41,639 nt of DNA, taken from contig JAHECV010000007.1 in assembly GCA_024641555.1 (NCBI GenBank), forward strand, positions 4,896 through 46,534, given 5' to 3'. The notes beneath the pieces were generated by a model that saw only the letters and a list, made by a program, of their open reading frames with translations, searched no databases and was not told the origin of the DNA. A program made the translations under genes and the position numbers. Below are positions 24,094-34,676 of the stretch, one piece after another. Each line of letters opens with the position of its first letter. Position 1 is the stretch's first letter. Source of the stretch: Candidatus Planktophila sp. GTDB lineage: Bacteria > Actinomycetota > Actinomycetes > Nanopelagicales > Nanopelagicaceae.

Positions 24094-24627
24094 ATGATGA
24101 AATTCAATTTTGCCGCTGAGGCAGAGAAAGTGAATCCACTGATTCCGCACACCGCGGAACTCATCGTGGGTGCAGTTGCGTTCTCACTTCTCTTCCTTGT
24201 GTTGCGCAGCAAAGTGGTGCCAATGTTTGAAAAGGCATTCACTGCACGCACTGAGGCAATTCAAGGTGGAATGGAGCGCGCCGAAAAGGCACAGCTCGAA
24301 GCGCAACGCGCGCTTTCCCAGTACAACGAGCAGCTTGCAAACGCACGCGAAGAAGCACAAACACTTCGTGAAGAAGCTCGCGTACAGGGCGCATCTATCG
24401 TTGAAGAACTTCGTGCCAAGGCACAAGAAGAAGCAGCGCGAATTACTTCAGCTGCACACGCATCCATTGAGGCAGAGCGCCAGCAAGCGATCACATCACT
24501 TCGCAATGAAGTTGGTGCGCTTGCAGTTGAACTCGCTTCAAAGATTGTCGGGGAATCTTTAGATGACCAGGCTCGTCAATCACGGATCGTTGACCGTTTC
24601 TTGGATGATCTAGAGAAGAGCAAGTAA
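24094..24627 (+). CDS. atpF: ATP synthase Fo subunit b
   Basis: The 177-residue subunit is the peripheral stalk. One membrane helix lies at about residues 20-40 (L-I-V-G-A-V-A-F-S-L-L-F-L-V-L), then a long charged coiled coil rich in Ala, Glu, Gln and Arg to about residue 150, then the delta-binding C-terminus. Two ATG codons are adjacent (24094 and 24097), and neither has a clear ribosome site, so coupling to atpE is likely. The gap to atpH is 4 bases. Confidence 0.95.
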   Translation: MMKFNFAAEAEKVNPLIPHTAELIVGAVAFSLLFLVLRSKVVPMFEKAFTARTEAIQGGMERAEKAQLEAQRALSQYNEQLANAREEAQTLREEARVQGASIVEELRAKAQEEAARITSAAHASIEAERQQAITSLRNEVGALAVELASKIVGESLDDQARQSRIVDRFLDDLEKSK

Positions 24628-24631
24628 GAAA

Positions 24632-25468
24632 ATGAGAATTCACCTCGGAGGCAGCAGCCGTCAGTCACTTGTGGCTGCACGTGCTGCACTCGATGCTGCA
24701 GTCAAGGGCGCAAACGCGGCATCGGCTTCAGAGTTGTCTTCTCACCTCTTCGCAGCAGCAGATCTCTTCGCCGATAACACTTCGGTGCGTCGCGCAATTA
24801 CAGATCCAGCTCGCGATAAGGCAGCGAAGGCTGCACTTGTTAAAGATCTATTCACCAAATCAACTAGCGCGCTTGCTGTCTCACTTCTAAGCGAGCTATC
24901 TGGCCTACGTTGGTCAGCAACGCAGGATCTTGTCTATGCAACCGAGCAGCTAGCGATTGAGGCAGAAGCATCTGCTGCAAATATCGCCGGTGAACTAGAT
25001 CGTGTAGAAGATGAGTTCTTCGAAACTTCACGTTTAGTTGCAGATAACTTCGAACTCCGTAAGGCGCTCGTAAGTGCTGGCTCTACTCAAGCAAAATCAG
25101 CGTTAATCGCAGATGTACTTGGCAAGCAGGCTTCGTCTTCAACTATCAAAATTGCTAGCGCACTTGTTGCCTCCCTTCGCGGTCGCAGCATCGAAGCGGC
25201 GTTTGCAGATTACCTATTTGGTCTGGCAAACCGCCGCAACCGCTTGATCGCAGTTGTGCGCACAGCAGCCGCTCTTACTGAGTCACAGTCAAAGCGACTA
25301 GCAACAGTTCTTGAGCAGAAAGTTGGCCAGCCAATCCGCATTAACGTGCAGATCGATCCAACAATTCTTGGTGGAGTTTCAATTAAGTTCGCAGATGAGT
25401 TAGTTGATGGAAGCGTTGTAAACCGCCTCGCAAACGCTGGGCGTGCACTAGTTGGTCAGTCCGCGTAA
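24632..25468 (+). CDS. atpH: ATP synthase F1 subunit delta
   Basis: The 278-residue protein links the stalk to F1. It is of the long actinobacterial type (the E. coli form is near 177 residues): the N-terminal 100 residues add an extra helical region before the usual delta domain. The C-terminal signature I-D-P-T-I-L-G-G-V-S-I-K-F-A-D is intact. Unlike Mycobacterium, where AtpH is a b-delta fusion, there is no membrane helix at the N-terminus. It follows atpF after 4 bases. Confidence 0.93.
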   Translation: MRIHLGGSSRQSLVAARAALDAAVKGANAASASELSSHLFAAADLFADNTSVRRAITDPARDKAAKAALVKDLFTKSTSALAVSLLSELSGLRWSATQDLVYATEQLAIEAEASAANIAGELDRVEDEFFETSRLVADNFELRKALVSAGSTQAKSALIADVLGKQASSSTIKIASALVASLRGRSIEAAFADYLFGLANRRNRLIAVVRTAAALTESQSKRLATVLEQKVGQPIRINVQIDPTILGGVSIKFADELVDGSVVNRLANAGRALVGQSA

Positions 25469-25514
25469 AAGTAAATAAAAGAAGATTTAAGAAGAAACGA
25501 AAAGGGAGAACGAC

Positions 25515-27155
25515 ATGGCAGAGCTCAAGATCCAACCGAATGAAATTCGGGATGCCTTAGCGAATTTCGTTAAGTCATACGATCCAGGCGCCGCAGCTCG
25601 CGACGAAGTAGGAACAGTTAGCCAGGCAGGCGATGGAATCGCTCGCGTTGAGGGACTTCCTTCAACAATGGCAAACGAACTTCTACAGTTCGAGAACGGA
25701 ACACTAGGTCTTGCACTTAACCTCGATGTGCGCGAGATCGGTGTTGTTATTCTCGGTGGATACGACGGAATTGAAGAAGGAACATCAGTACGTCGTACTG
25801 GTGAAATTCTTTCTGTACCAGTTGGTGATGGCTTCTTGGGTCGCGTTGTTGATCCACTTGGTCGTCCAATTGATGGCAAGGGTGAAATCAAACCTGACGC
25901 ACGTCGTGCACTTGAACTACAGGCTCCCTCTGTAGTTGAGCGCCAGCCAGTTAAGGAACCACTTGCAACAGGTATTAAGGCGATCGATGCGATGACCGCG
26001 ATTGGTCGCGGACAGCGCCAGTTGATAATCGGCGACCGTCAGACCGGAAAGACTGCAGTTGCCGTAGATACGATCATTAACCAGCGTGAAAACTGGCTAA
26101 CTGGCGATAAGAAGAAGCAAGTTAAATGTATCTACGTTGCTATTGGTCAAAAGGGTTCAACGATCGCATCTGTAAAGGGCGCACTCGAAGAAGCTGGCGC
26201 AATGGAGTACACAACAATCGTGGCATCTCCTGCATCAGATCCTGCAGGCTTTAAGTACCTTGCTCCATACACCGGTTCTGCAATTGGTCAGCACTGGATG
26301 TACAACGGCGAGCACGTGCTAATTGTTTTCGATGATCTATCCAAGCAAGCTGAGGCTTATCGTTCAGTCTCACTTCTACTTCGTCGTCCACCAGGCCGTG
26401 AAGCCTACCCAGGTGACGTTTTCTACTTACACTCACGCCTGCTAGAACGTTGTGCAAAGCTTTCTGATGAACTCGGTGGCGGTTCAATGACTGGCTTGCC
26501 AATCATTGAGACAAAGGGAAATGACGTTTCTGCATTTATTCCTACCAACGTAATTTCTATTACCGATGGTCAGTGCTTCCTTGAAACAGATCTCTTCAAC
26601 GCCGGTGTTCGTCCAGCGATTAACGTAGGTGTTTCTGTTTCTCGTGTTGGTGGTTCGGCACAGACAAAGGCGATGAAGAAGATCGCTGGCCGTTTGCGTC
26701 TTGACCTTGCTCAGTTCCGTGAACTCGAAGCATTCGCTGCTTTCGGTTCTGACCTTGATGCGGCATCTAAGGCGCAACTCGAGCGCGGTGCACGTATGGT
26801 TGAACTTCTAAAGCAGGGTCAGTACTCACCATATTCACTAGAGCGTCAAATTGTTTCAATCTGGGCCGGAACTTCAGGAGAACTTGATTCTGTTGCAGTT
26901 GCCGATATCCGTCGCTTTGAATCTGAACTTCTCGACTTCATTGGCCGCGAACGTAAAGATATCTTCACTGTGATCTCAGAGACCAAGCAGCTAGAAGATG
27001 ACACTGTTGCAAAGATGAAGTCCGCAGTTGCTGATTTCAAGAAGCAATTTAAGCCATCTGCAGCGGGCGTTGTTAACGATGCACCCGCAGAAGCCCTCGA
27101 TTCAGAAGGCGCTGAAGCAATTACCAAGCACGTCCCACCGGCGGTGAAGAAGTAA
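25515..27155 (+). CDS. atpA: ATP synthase F1 subunit alpha
   Basis: The 546-residue non-catalytic nucleotide-binding subunit carries G-D-R-Q-T-G-K-T (Walker A, near residue 173), the alpha-type [19 protein letters not shown] segment and the [17 protein letters not shown] loop. The C-terminus is extended by some 30 residues ([12 protein letters not shown]), as is usual in actinobacteria. GGGAG lies ahead of the ATG in a 46-bp purine-rich gap. The gap to atpG is 3 bases. Confidence 0.98.
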   Translation: MAELKIQPNEIRDALANFVKSYDPGAAARDEVGTVSQAGDGIARVEGLPSTMANELLQFENGTLGLALNLDVREIGVVILGGYDGIEEGTSVRRTGEILSVPVGDGFLGRVVDPLGRPIDGKGEIKPDARRALELQAPSVVERQPVKEPLATGIKAIDAMTAIGRGQRQLIIGDRQTGKTAVAVDTIINQRENWLTGDKKKQVKCIYVAIGQKGSTIASVKGALEEAGAMEYTTIVASPASDPAGFKYLAPYTGSAIGQHWMYNGEHVLIVFDDLSKQAEAYRSVSLLLRRPPGREAYPGDVFYLHSRLLERCAKLSDELGGGSMTGLPIIETKGNDVSAFIPTNVISITDGQCFLETDLFNAGVRPAINVGVSVSRVGGSAQTKAMKKIAGRLRLDLAQFRELEAFAAFGSDLDAASKAQLERGARMVELLKQGQYSPYSLERQIVSIWAGTSGELDSVAVADIRRFESELLDFIGRERKDIFTVISETKQLEDDTVAKMKSAVADFKKQFKPSAAGVVNDAPAEALDSEGAEAITKHVPPAVKK

Positions 27156-27158
27156 CTC

Positions 27159-29491
<2,333 letters not shown>

Positions 29492-29509
29492 GTTAAGGAA
29501 TTATAAAAG

Positions 29510-29761
29510 ATGGCACTTAACGTCGAACTAGTATCGCCAACACAGCAGGTGTGGTCCGGGCAGGCAACATTCGTTTCTGCTCGCACAATCGAAGGAGACC
29601 TCGGTGTCCTTCCAGATCACGCGCCGCTCTTTGGCGTACTAGTCGACGGTGCCGTGAGCATCAAAGCCGTTGATGGAACAACTAAAGAATTTAACGTACA
29701 AGGCGGCTTCTTATCTGTCGCTAACAACCGTGTATCGATTTTGACGGAGTCTGTTAACTAA
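29510..29761 (+). CDS. atpC: ATP synthase F1 subunit epsilon, lacking the C-terminal helices
   Basis: The 83-residue protein contains only the N-terminal beta-sandwich of epsilon (V-E-L-V-S-P-T-Q-Q-V-W-S, G-D-L-G-V-L-P-D-H-A-P-L, G-G-F-L-S-V-A-N-N-R-V). Typical bacterial epsilon has about 120-140 residues, with a two-helix C-terminal domain that inhibits ATP hydrolysis. Here the protein stops directly after the sandwich, and none of the three frames downstream looks like the missing helices. The sandwich alone is enough for assembly in some bacteria. It is the last gene of the operon. Confidence 0.93.
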   Translation: MALNVELVSPTQQVWSGQATFVSARTIEGDLGVLPDHAPLFGVLVDGAVSIKAVDGTTKEFNVQGGFLSVANNRVSILTESVN

Positions 29762-29770
29762 ATCATCAGC

Positions 29771-29839
29771 AATTAGATTTTCTCAGCTTCAGAAACATGA
29801 AAAGCAAAGGCACAGTTTCTTACGCTGAAAAATCTAATT
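29771..29839. repeat. 69-bp inverted-repeat element between convergent atpC and murA
   Basis: Arms 29771-29787 (AATTAGATTTTCTCAGC) and 29824-29839 (GCTGAAAAATCTAATT) pair over 16 bp with one bulged C, enclosing a 36-base loop. AGC flanks both ends. There is no T-run on either strand, so it is not a standard intrinsic terminator. It could be a Rho-independent stop of another kind, a 3'-end protecting stem, or a small MITE-like remnant. Confidence 0.6.
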
Positions 29840-29845
29840 AGCTAG

Positions 29846-31120
29846 CTATTCGCGAGTGACGTTGGCGCCGAGTGCGTGCAGATCTTCGGCAAAGTTTGGG
29901 TAGCCGCGATCGATGTGGAACGCGCCATCTACGGTGGTTTCACCTTCCGAGACCAGGGCTGCTAAAACAAGTCCGGCACCGGCGCGGATATCGGTTGCTT
30001 CAACCGGTGCGCCAGATAACTGCGGAATACCAGTAATTGATGCATGTTTTCCGTCAACGGTTACTTGTGCGCCCAGGCGTGCCAGTTCGTTTACAAACAT
30101 AAAGCGAGATTCAAAGACGTTTTCTGTAACCATCGAATGGCCATCAGCCACTGCATTCATCGCGATGATAAAGGGCAATAGGTCAGTGGCGAATCCTGGA
30201 TAGGGAAGCGTTGCAACATCGGTTGCACGAGGACGTTGGTTCATCTGCACGCGAATGCCATCTGCGGTTGAGGTAATTATCGCCCCGGCGTGAGCTAACT
30301 TCTCGAGCATAACTTCCATGTGATCGGCACGACCACCGTGAATTGTGATGTCACCTTGGGTCATAGCGGCGGCAAATGCCCATGTGCCAGCGATGATGCG
30401 ATCAGTGATTGTGGTGTGGTCGGTTGGATTTAATTTTTCTACGCCTGTGATTCTGATAAGTGGCGATCCAAGTCCTTCAATCTTTGAGCCCATCGAAATT
30501 AAAAATTCACCGAGATCAACTAAATCTGGTTCGCGCGCTGCGTTATCAATAGTGGTTACGCCTTTTGCAAGCACAGCCGCGGTCATTAAGTTTTCAGTTG
30601 CGCCGACGCTGGGAAAATCTAATTCGATTGTGGCGCCGGTTAGCCCGTTTGGTGCTTCAGCGATTACATATCCATGTTCAACATGGGCGGTTGCACCGAG
30701 TGATTCAAGACCTTTGATGTGAAAATCTAAACCACGCGAACCAATTGCATCGCCACCAGGAAGGGCTACTTCTGCTTTACCTACTCGTGCAACCAGTGGC
30801 CCAAGTACGTTGATAGATGCGCGCATCTTGCGAACGAGATCGTAATCTGCGCGATGGGCTGGTGCCTGCGGAACAGTTATTGAAATTGTTGAGCCGTCTC
30901 GAGTGACTTGGCAGCCCAGGCGTTTAAGGAGATCGGCCATGATGTCGACATCGGCGATATCTGGAACGTTGCGGATTGTTGATGTGCCAACGGCCAGAAG
31001 AGATGCCGCCATCAACTTAAGGACTGAATTCTTGGCGCCAGTGACTGTTACTTCGCCCTTTAGGCTGCAACCTCCGACGATGCGAAAGCGATCGTTGGAC
31101 GATTCTTGCGAAGATGCCAT
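29846..31120 (-). CDS. murA: UDP-N-acetylglucosamine 1-carboxyvinyltransferase with Asp in place of active-site Cys
   Basis: The 424-residue cytoplasmic enzyme performs the first committed step of peptidoglycan synthesis, adding enolpyruvate to UDP-GlcNAc. K30-N31 in G-A-K-N-S match the family substrate-binding pair. The active-site loop reads P-G-G-D-A-I-G-S-R (D124), where E. coli MurA has P-G-G-C. Cys-to-Asp at this position is known from Mycobacterium and Chlamydia and keeps activity while preventing covalent attack by fosfomycin. The length is normal. The start at 31120 has a leaderless box. It is divergent from pduO with a 28-bp gap and convergent to atpC. Confidence 0.97.
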   Translation of the reverse strand: MASSQESSNDRFRIVGGCSLKGEVTVTGAKNSVLKLMAASLLAVGTSTIRNVPDIADVDIMADLLKRLGCQVTRDGSTISITVPQAPAHRADYDLVRKMRASINVLGPLVARVGKAEVALPGGDAIGSRGLDFHIKGLESLGATAHVEHGYVIAEAPNGLTGATIELDFPSVGATENLMTAAVLAKGVTTIDNAAREPDLVDLGEFLISMGSKIEGLGSPLIRITGVEKLNPTDHTTITDRIIAGTWAFAAAMTQGDITIHGGRADHMEVMLEKLAHAGAIITSTADGIRVQMNQRPRATDVATLPYPGFATDLLPFIIAMNAVADGHSMVTENVFESRFMFVNELARLGAQVTVDGKHASITGIPQLSGAPVEATDIRAGAGLVLAALVSEGETTVDGAFHIDRGYPNFAEDLHALGANVTRE

Positions 31121-31126
31121 AACCGA

Positions 31127-31132
31127 AGTCTA
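31127..31132 (-). promoter_or_regulatory. -10 box TAGACT, leaderless start of murA
   Basis: TAGACT on the minus strand lies 6 bases before the ATG at 31120, in a 28-bp gap shared with the divergent pduO promoter. Confidence 0.6.
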
Positions 31133-31136
31133 CTTA

Positions 31137-31142
31137 TAAGGT
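31137..31142 (+). promoter_or_regulatory. -10 box TAAGGT, leaderless start of pduO
   Basis: TAAGGT lies 6 bases before the ATG at 31149. The overlapping TATAAG (31135-31140) is an alternative. It is 4 bp from the oppositely directed murA box. Confidence 0.55.
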
Positions 31143-31148
31143 ATAGCC

Positions 31149-31721
31149 ATGGTTAATTTAACGCGTATTTACACCAAGACCGGCGATGACGGATCTACCT
31201 CCCTAGGAGATATGAGCCGCACATCTAAAAACGATGCTCGTCTTGAGGCATATGCAACCGTTGATGAAGCCAACTCGACAATTGGCGTAGTAATTGCCAC
31301 CGATGAACTCAGCGATGAAATTCGCGCTCTACTAGTTCGTATCCAAAATGATCTATTCGATGTTGGCGCTGATCTGTGCACTCCAGTTGTAGATTCTCCA
31401 GCCTTTGAACCTCTGCGCGTTCTTGAATCTCAAATCACATATCTCGAAGAGCAGATCGATAAGTACAACGCAGATCTCGAACCGCTACGTTCATTTGTAC
31501 TTCCATCTGGCACACCAGCTGCCGCGCACCTACATGTAGCGCGCACTGTTGTTCGTCGTGCCGAACGTCGCACTTGGGCGGCCATCCATGGTTTCGGTAC
31601 AGGTGTAAATCCTTTGACAGCGAAGTATTTAAATCGTTGTTCTGATCTTCTCTTCGTTTTGGCGCGCGTTGCCAATAAGGAAATTGGCGATCAACTTTGG
31701 GTACCCGGAGCAAACCGCTAA
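31149..31721 (+). CDS. pduO: ATP:cob(I)alamin adenosyltransferase, PduO type
   Basis: The 190-residue trimeric enzyme makes adenosylcobalamin from reduced cobalamin and ATP. T-K-T-G-D-D-G at the N-terminus is the ATP loop. V-D-E-A-N-S and the C-terminal R-T-V-V-R-R-A-E-R stretch with L-N-R-C-S-D-L-L-F-V are family signatures. The neighbouring murA is the same partner as in Mycobacterium. It implies that the organism uses coenzyme B12, possibly salvaged, since no cobalamin synthesis genes are present here. The stop codon overlaps the convergent gene's stop by 4 bases. Confidence 0.95.
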   Translation: MVNLTRIYTKTGDDGSTSLGDMSRTSKNDARLEAYATVDEANSTIGVVIATDELSDEIRALLVRIQNDLFDVGADLCTPVVDSPAFEPLRVLESQITYLEEQIDKYNADLEPLRSFVLPSGTPAAAHLHVARTVVRRAERRTWAAIHGFGTGVNPLTAKYLNRCSDLLFVLARVANKEIGDQLWVPGANR

Positions 31722-32038
31722 CTCTTTAAGACTGCGCGGGCAATCTTCTCGTCGCGTTCAAAGACATATAAACGTGGCCCATCTTTAGTGTGCGCTAAAT
31801 TTGCTTTGATCTCGGCGGTTACTAGCTTCAAGCGCAGCAGCTCGCCTTCTATGTAATTATTTGGTGAGGCTATTACAACCAGCGCACCGTAATCATCTTC
31901 GCCTCCAACTTTAGGTGTTCGTTGAACAACTGATTTACCGCGCTTAAATGCCCAAATCAAAATTAGTGAGAGAATCCCGACGGCGAAGAATCCGCCAAAA
32001 CTGCTGAGAAATAAGCCGTTATTGATTCCGCCGAGCAT
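31718..32038 (-). CDS. single-pass membrane protein with cytoplasmic domain, last gene of ABC export cluster
   Basis: The 106-residue protein has a short N-terminus and one hydrophobic helix (about residues 8-30, F-L-S-S-F-G-G-F-F-A-V-G-I-L-S-L-I). A basic stop-transfer segment, R-G-K-S-V-V-Q-R, is followed by a mixed domain of some 65 residues. I do not recognise the family. The start overlaps the previous stop by one base (TAATG), and the stop is shared with pduO over CTAA. It is the last of four tightly packed minus-strand genes. Confidence 0.6.
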   Translation of the reverse strand: MLGGINNGLFLSSFGGFFAVGILSLILIWAFKRGKSVVQRTPKVGGEDDYGALVVIASPNNYIEGELLRLKLVTAEIKANLAHTKDGPRLYVFERDEKIARAVLKS

Positions 32039-32655
32039 TACTTATCTGAAATCACTTGATAGTCGGTATTAGGAATTGGACCTGTTGGATCGCCTTGATT
32101 GCAATCAACATTTATATTGGAAACGATATGGCCGGCTCCAAGCGGTTCGGTTGTAACTAAGAGAATTGTTACAACTTGCTTAGCCGAACTGCGGGTTACA
32201 TCGGTAACAATCTTGCCAAAGGTCTTTAAAGTTCGGTTTTCAGCCGATGTAGCGCCAATAACTTCAGCGTTTACCCGCCACCAACGGCAACCAGTCTCGG
32301 AGGCAACCTGCACCGCACCGCAGGTGAATTGGGTGCAAGCCTTAACTTGCGAAGCTAACGCTGATTTTGCAGAGAGAATCCCAACCAACTCTTTGGCGCT
32401 AGGCACCTTCAGATATAACTTAGTTTCACCGAGGGCATCAGTCTTAAATCCAACCGGTGGCCACTTTGGCGATGGCGATGGTGAGAGCTTTACGACTTTC
32501 TTCTTTTTCTTCTTAACTGGCGCCTTCTTTACAGGGGCCTTAGCTGTTGCACTGGCCTTAGGGGTTGGCGTTGGGCTCTTAGTTGCAGCCTGCGTTGACG
32601 TAAGCGATAGCGAGAGAAAGATTATAGATATGAGTGCAATAAATTTAATTCTCAT
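32038..32655 (-). CDS. secreted protein with Pro/Lys-rich linker and four cysteines
   Basis: The 205-residue protein starts with a signal peptide (R-I-K then an I/L/S-rich core) and a likely signal peptidase I site after T-Q-A; there is no lipobox. A Pro/Thr/Lys linker (residues 25-70, with a run of six Lys) leads to a globular domain with four Cys that could form two disulfides (K-A-C-T-Q-F-T-C, T-G-C-R-W-W, V-D-C-N). No known family is recognised. The ATG at 32655 overlaps the permease stop in ATGA, so an in-frame ATG at 32670 is not used. Co-translation with an ABC exporter suggests related jobs. Confidence 0.65.
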   Translation of the reverse strand: MRIKFIALISIIFLSLSLTSTQAATKSPTPTPKASATAKAPVKKAPVKKKKKKVVKLSPSPSPKWPPVGFKTDALGETKLYLKVPSAKELVGILSAKSALASQVKACTQFTCGAVQVASETGCRWWRVNAEVIGATSAENRTLKTFGKIVTDVTRSSAKQVVTILLVTTEPLGAGHIVSNINVDCNQGDPTGPIPNTDYQVISDK

Positions 32656-33470
32656 CGATTGCGTTCCCATTTAAAGGTCTTAATCGAGATTAGCAATCCA
32701 GCGATTAACCAAGCGAAGATGATCCAGAAGGTGCGACCTGTTTCCCAAGTTCCGGCGACTTCGCGAGCAGCAAACGAATCAGGTAAAAATACCGATCTCA
32801 TTCCTTGGGTCATCCACTTCAGTGGAAAGAGCGCTGCAACTTGTTGCATCCAACCAGGAAGATCTGTAAAGACGAAGAAAACCCCACTGAAGAACTGCAA
32901 GATGATTACAACGGGGGAGACAACGGCAGATGCGCCGCGACCACTCTTTGGGATCACCGAAAATGCGATACCCAGCGCAGTTGATGCCGCACTTCCTAAG
33001 ATAATTAACCAAGTAAAGGTGAACCACTTAGCGGGATCTGTCGGCAGATTTACCCCAAAGAAGAGAATTCCTGCGATTAGCAAGAGAGCAACCTGCAAAA
33101 TCATGCTGACGAAAACAACGATGGATTTGCCTATGAAATAACTAGCAGCCGGCATCGGGGTGCCCCGCAGACGTTTGAGCGTCCCAAAGTCTCGTTCTAC
33201 TGGAATCATGATCGCAAGTTGTTGAAAACCAGTGTTTACAAGGCCAGATGCGATCATTCCCGCAACGAAGTATTGGCTGAAAGTTACGCCATCAGTTAAT
33301 TCGTTTGTAAAAACTGAGCCAAAGATGCCGAGCAACATAATCGGAAATGCCAGCGTGAAAACTACTGATTCGCGCTGTCGCATAAATTGTTTAACTTCTA
33401 AGCCGCCACGAGCAATTCCGATTGTAAGTGCGCTCGGGACTTTATTCGGGGTAAATTTACTTTTGGCCAT
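32652..33470 (-). CDS. ABC-2 type transporter permease
   Basis: The 272-residue membrane protein has about six helices in the ABC-2 (DrrB-like) layout. The segment F-G-T-L-K-R-L-R-G-T-P-M between helices 2 and 3 is the family's coupling region, and F-F-S-G-V-F-F with L-P-G-W-M-Q-Q-V-A-A-L-F-P-L resembles the conserved late segments. It overlaps the ATPase gene by 14 bases, so the two form one transporter. The substrate is unknown; related pairs export drugs, lipids or polysaccharides. Confidence 0.88.
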   Translation of the reverse strand: MAKSKFTPNKVPSALTIGIARGGLEVKQFMRQRESVVFTLAFPIMLLGIFGSVFTNELTDGVTFSQYFVAGMIASGLVNTGFQQLAIMIPVERDFGTLKRLRGTPMPAASYFIGKSIVVFVSMILQVALLLIAGILFFGVNLPTDPAKWFTFTWLIILGSAASTALGIAFSVIPKSGRGASAVVSPVVIILQFFSGVFFVFTDLPGWMQQVAALFPLKWMTQGMRSVFLPDSFAAREVAGTWETGRTFWIIFAWLIAGLLISIKTFKWERNR

Positions 33471-34317
33471 CGCCGCCCCCGATCATCTCTAGATAAATAT
33501 CCTCAAGTGAAGCGCGCTTTACTGTGAGTTCTGGTATTTCATCTTTATAAATTTCAGAGAGTTTACGAGTTAGCGCAGTTGGATTGTCGGTGCGCTCTGC
33601 TTCGACTCCGTTTACGCCTTTCCAAGAAACTGTAGCAAGCGATGTGGCGCGACCGCCAAGTAGTTCAGGGGTAGCGACTTCAATTATCTTTCCGTGATTG
33701 ATCACCGCAACGCGATCTGCCAGCGCCTCAGCTTCATCTAAGTAATGAGTCGTAAGCAAGATAGTTGTTCCACTCTTACGAAGATCCTCAATTAAAGCCC
33801 AGAAGGCGCGCCGTGCTTCGGGATCAAAACCTGTGGTTGGTTCATCTAAAAAGAGCAGTTCTGGCGAACCGATAATTCCGAGGGCGACATCCAATCGGCG
33901 ACGCTGGCCACCAGAGAGCGTTCTAATTAATTCATTTGATTTCTCTACCAAACCCACCGCGTGGATTACTTCATCAATTTTACGAGGGTTCGAGTAGTAC
34001 CTTGCAAAGTGTGAAACTGTTTCAACTACTGAAAGATCTCCAGCATCGTGCGTTGATTGCAGAACAATGCCGATGCGATTTCGCCAGATGCGTGCGGCTT
34101 CACCTTTTAGCGATGGATCAACGCCGAGCACGGAAACGTCGCCACGGTCGCGATCGCGAAAGCCTTCGAGGATTTCAACAGTTGTGGTCTTGCCGGCGCC
34201 ATTGGGGCCAAGCAGGGCAAATATCTCGCCTGGCTCAATACTTAGATCGATTCCAGCAACTGCCTTATTCGAGCCATAACTTTTCTCAAGGCCTCGGACG
34301 TTAATCACGCTGCTCAT
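33457..34317 (-). CDS. ABC transporter ATPase (DrrA-like)
   Basis: The 286-residue ATPase has Walker A G-P-N-G-A-G-K-T at 37-44, signature L-S-G-G-Q at 134-138, Walker B L-L-F-L-D-E-P at 154-160 and the H-loop H191 in L-T-T-H-Y. A C-terminal extension of about 80 residues, as in DrrA-type exporters, follows. The start is placed at 34317 (M-S-S-V-I-N-V); the in-frame ATG at 34335 would add six residues of unusual composition. A weak CATGGT box (minus strand) lies 6 bases ahead, a poor match to the TAnnnT pattern seen elsewhere. Confidence 0.93.
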   Translation of the reverse strand: MSSVINVRGLEKSYGSNKAVAGIDLSIEPGEIFALLGPNGAGKTTTVEILEGFRDRDRGDVSVLGVDPSLKGEAARIWRNRIGIVLQSTHDAGDLSVVETVSHFARYYSNPRKIDEVIHAVGLVEKSNELIRTLSGGQRRRLDVALGIIGSPELLFLDEPTTGFDPEARRAFWALIEDLRKSGTTILLTTHYLDEAEALADRVAVINHGKIIEVATPELLGGRATSLATVSWKGVNGVEAERTDNPTALTRKLSEIYKDEIPELTVKRASLEDIYLEMIGGGDGQK

Positions 34318-34364
34318 ATGGCAACCATGCCACATTCAGGGCAAAAGTGCGAGAAAATGAATCC

Positions 34365-34676
34365 ATGAGCCCGCGACGTAACTATCCAAAAGGTCGCCGC
34401 CCCAAGAGTGAAGAGCGCGATATCGCGACTTCAAATCAAACAATTGAAGAACATGCAGATGGTGATTTTATCGTGCGCAAGATCACCGGATCTGGTTCAA
34501 CCAAACCTTATCGCTGTCCTGGATGCGATCAAATAATTCCTATGGCAACCCCACACACTGTTGCATGGATGGAAGGTGACGAAGATGGTCGTCGCCATTG
34601 GCATAACGCTTGTTGGGCCAAACGAAATAATCGCCGCCCCAATACTGAGCGAACAAGAAATGCGCCGCGATTTTAA
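34365..34676 (+). CDS. small actinobacterial zinc-ribbon-like protein
   Basis: The 103-residue protein has a basic N-terminus (M-S-P-R-R-N-Y-P-K-G-R-R) and a core with C51-P-G-C54 and H80-N-A-C83, which can bind one zinc. It includes P-H-T-V-A-W and R-R-H-W-H. Similar conserved proteins occur widely in actinobacteria next to unrelated genes and are sometimes labelled ATP/GTP-binding, without proof. The ATG at 34365 is chosen; GTG at 34347 is in frame but has no support. GAAAAT (34353-34358) stands 6 bases ahead and could be a weak leaderless -10. Its stop overlaps the convergent gene's stop by 4 bases. Confidence 0.75.
   Translation: MSPRRNYPKGRRPKSEERDIATSNQTIEEHADGDFIVRKITGSGSTKPYRCPGCDQIIPMATPHTVAWMEGDEDGRRHWHNACWAKRNNRRPNTERTRNAPRF

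Noticed and set aside
29797..29841. 14-codon ORF (ATG AAA AGC ...) in the atpC-murA gap
   Set aside because: It is too short and lies in the loop and arm of the inverted repeat, with no clear ribosome site. It also does not encode the missing epsilon helices.
34318..34364. Fourth divergent leaderless promoter pair (CATGGT for the ABC ATPase, GAAAAT for the zinc-ribbon gene)
   Set aside because: Spacing is right, but both hexamers lack the leading T of TAnnnT, so they were not counted with the twelve clear cases.
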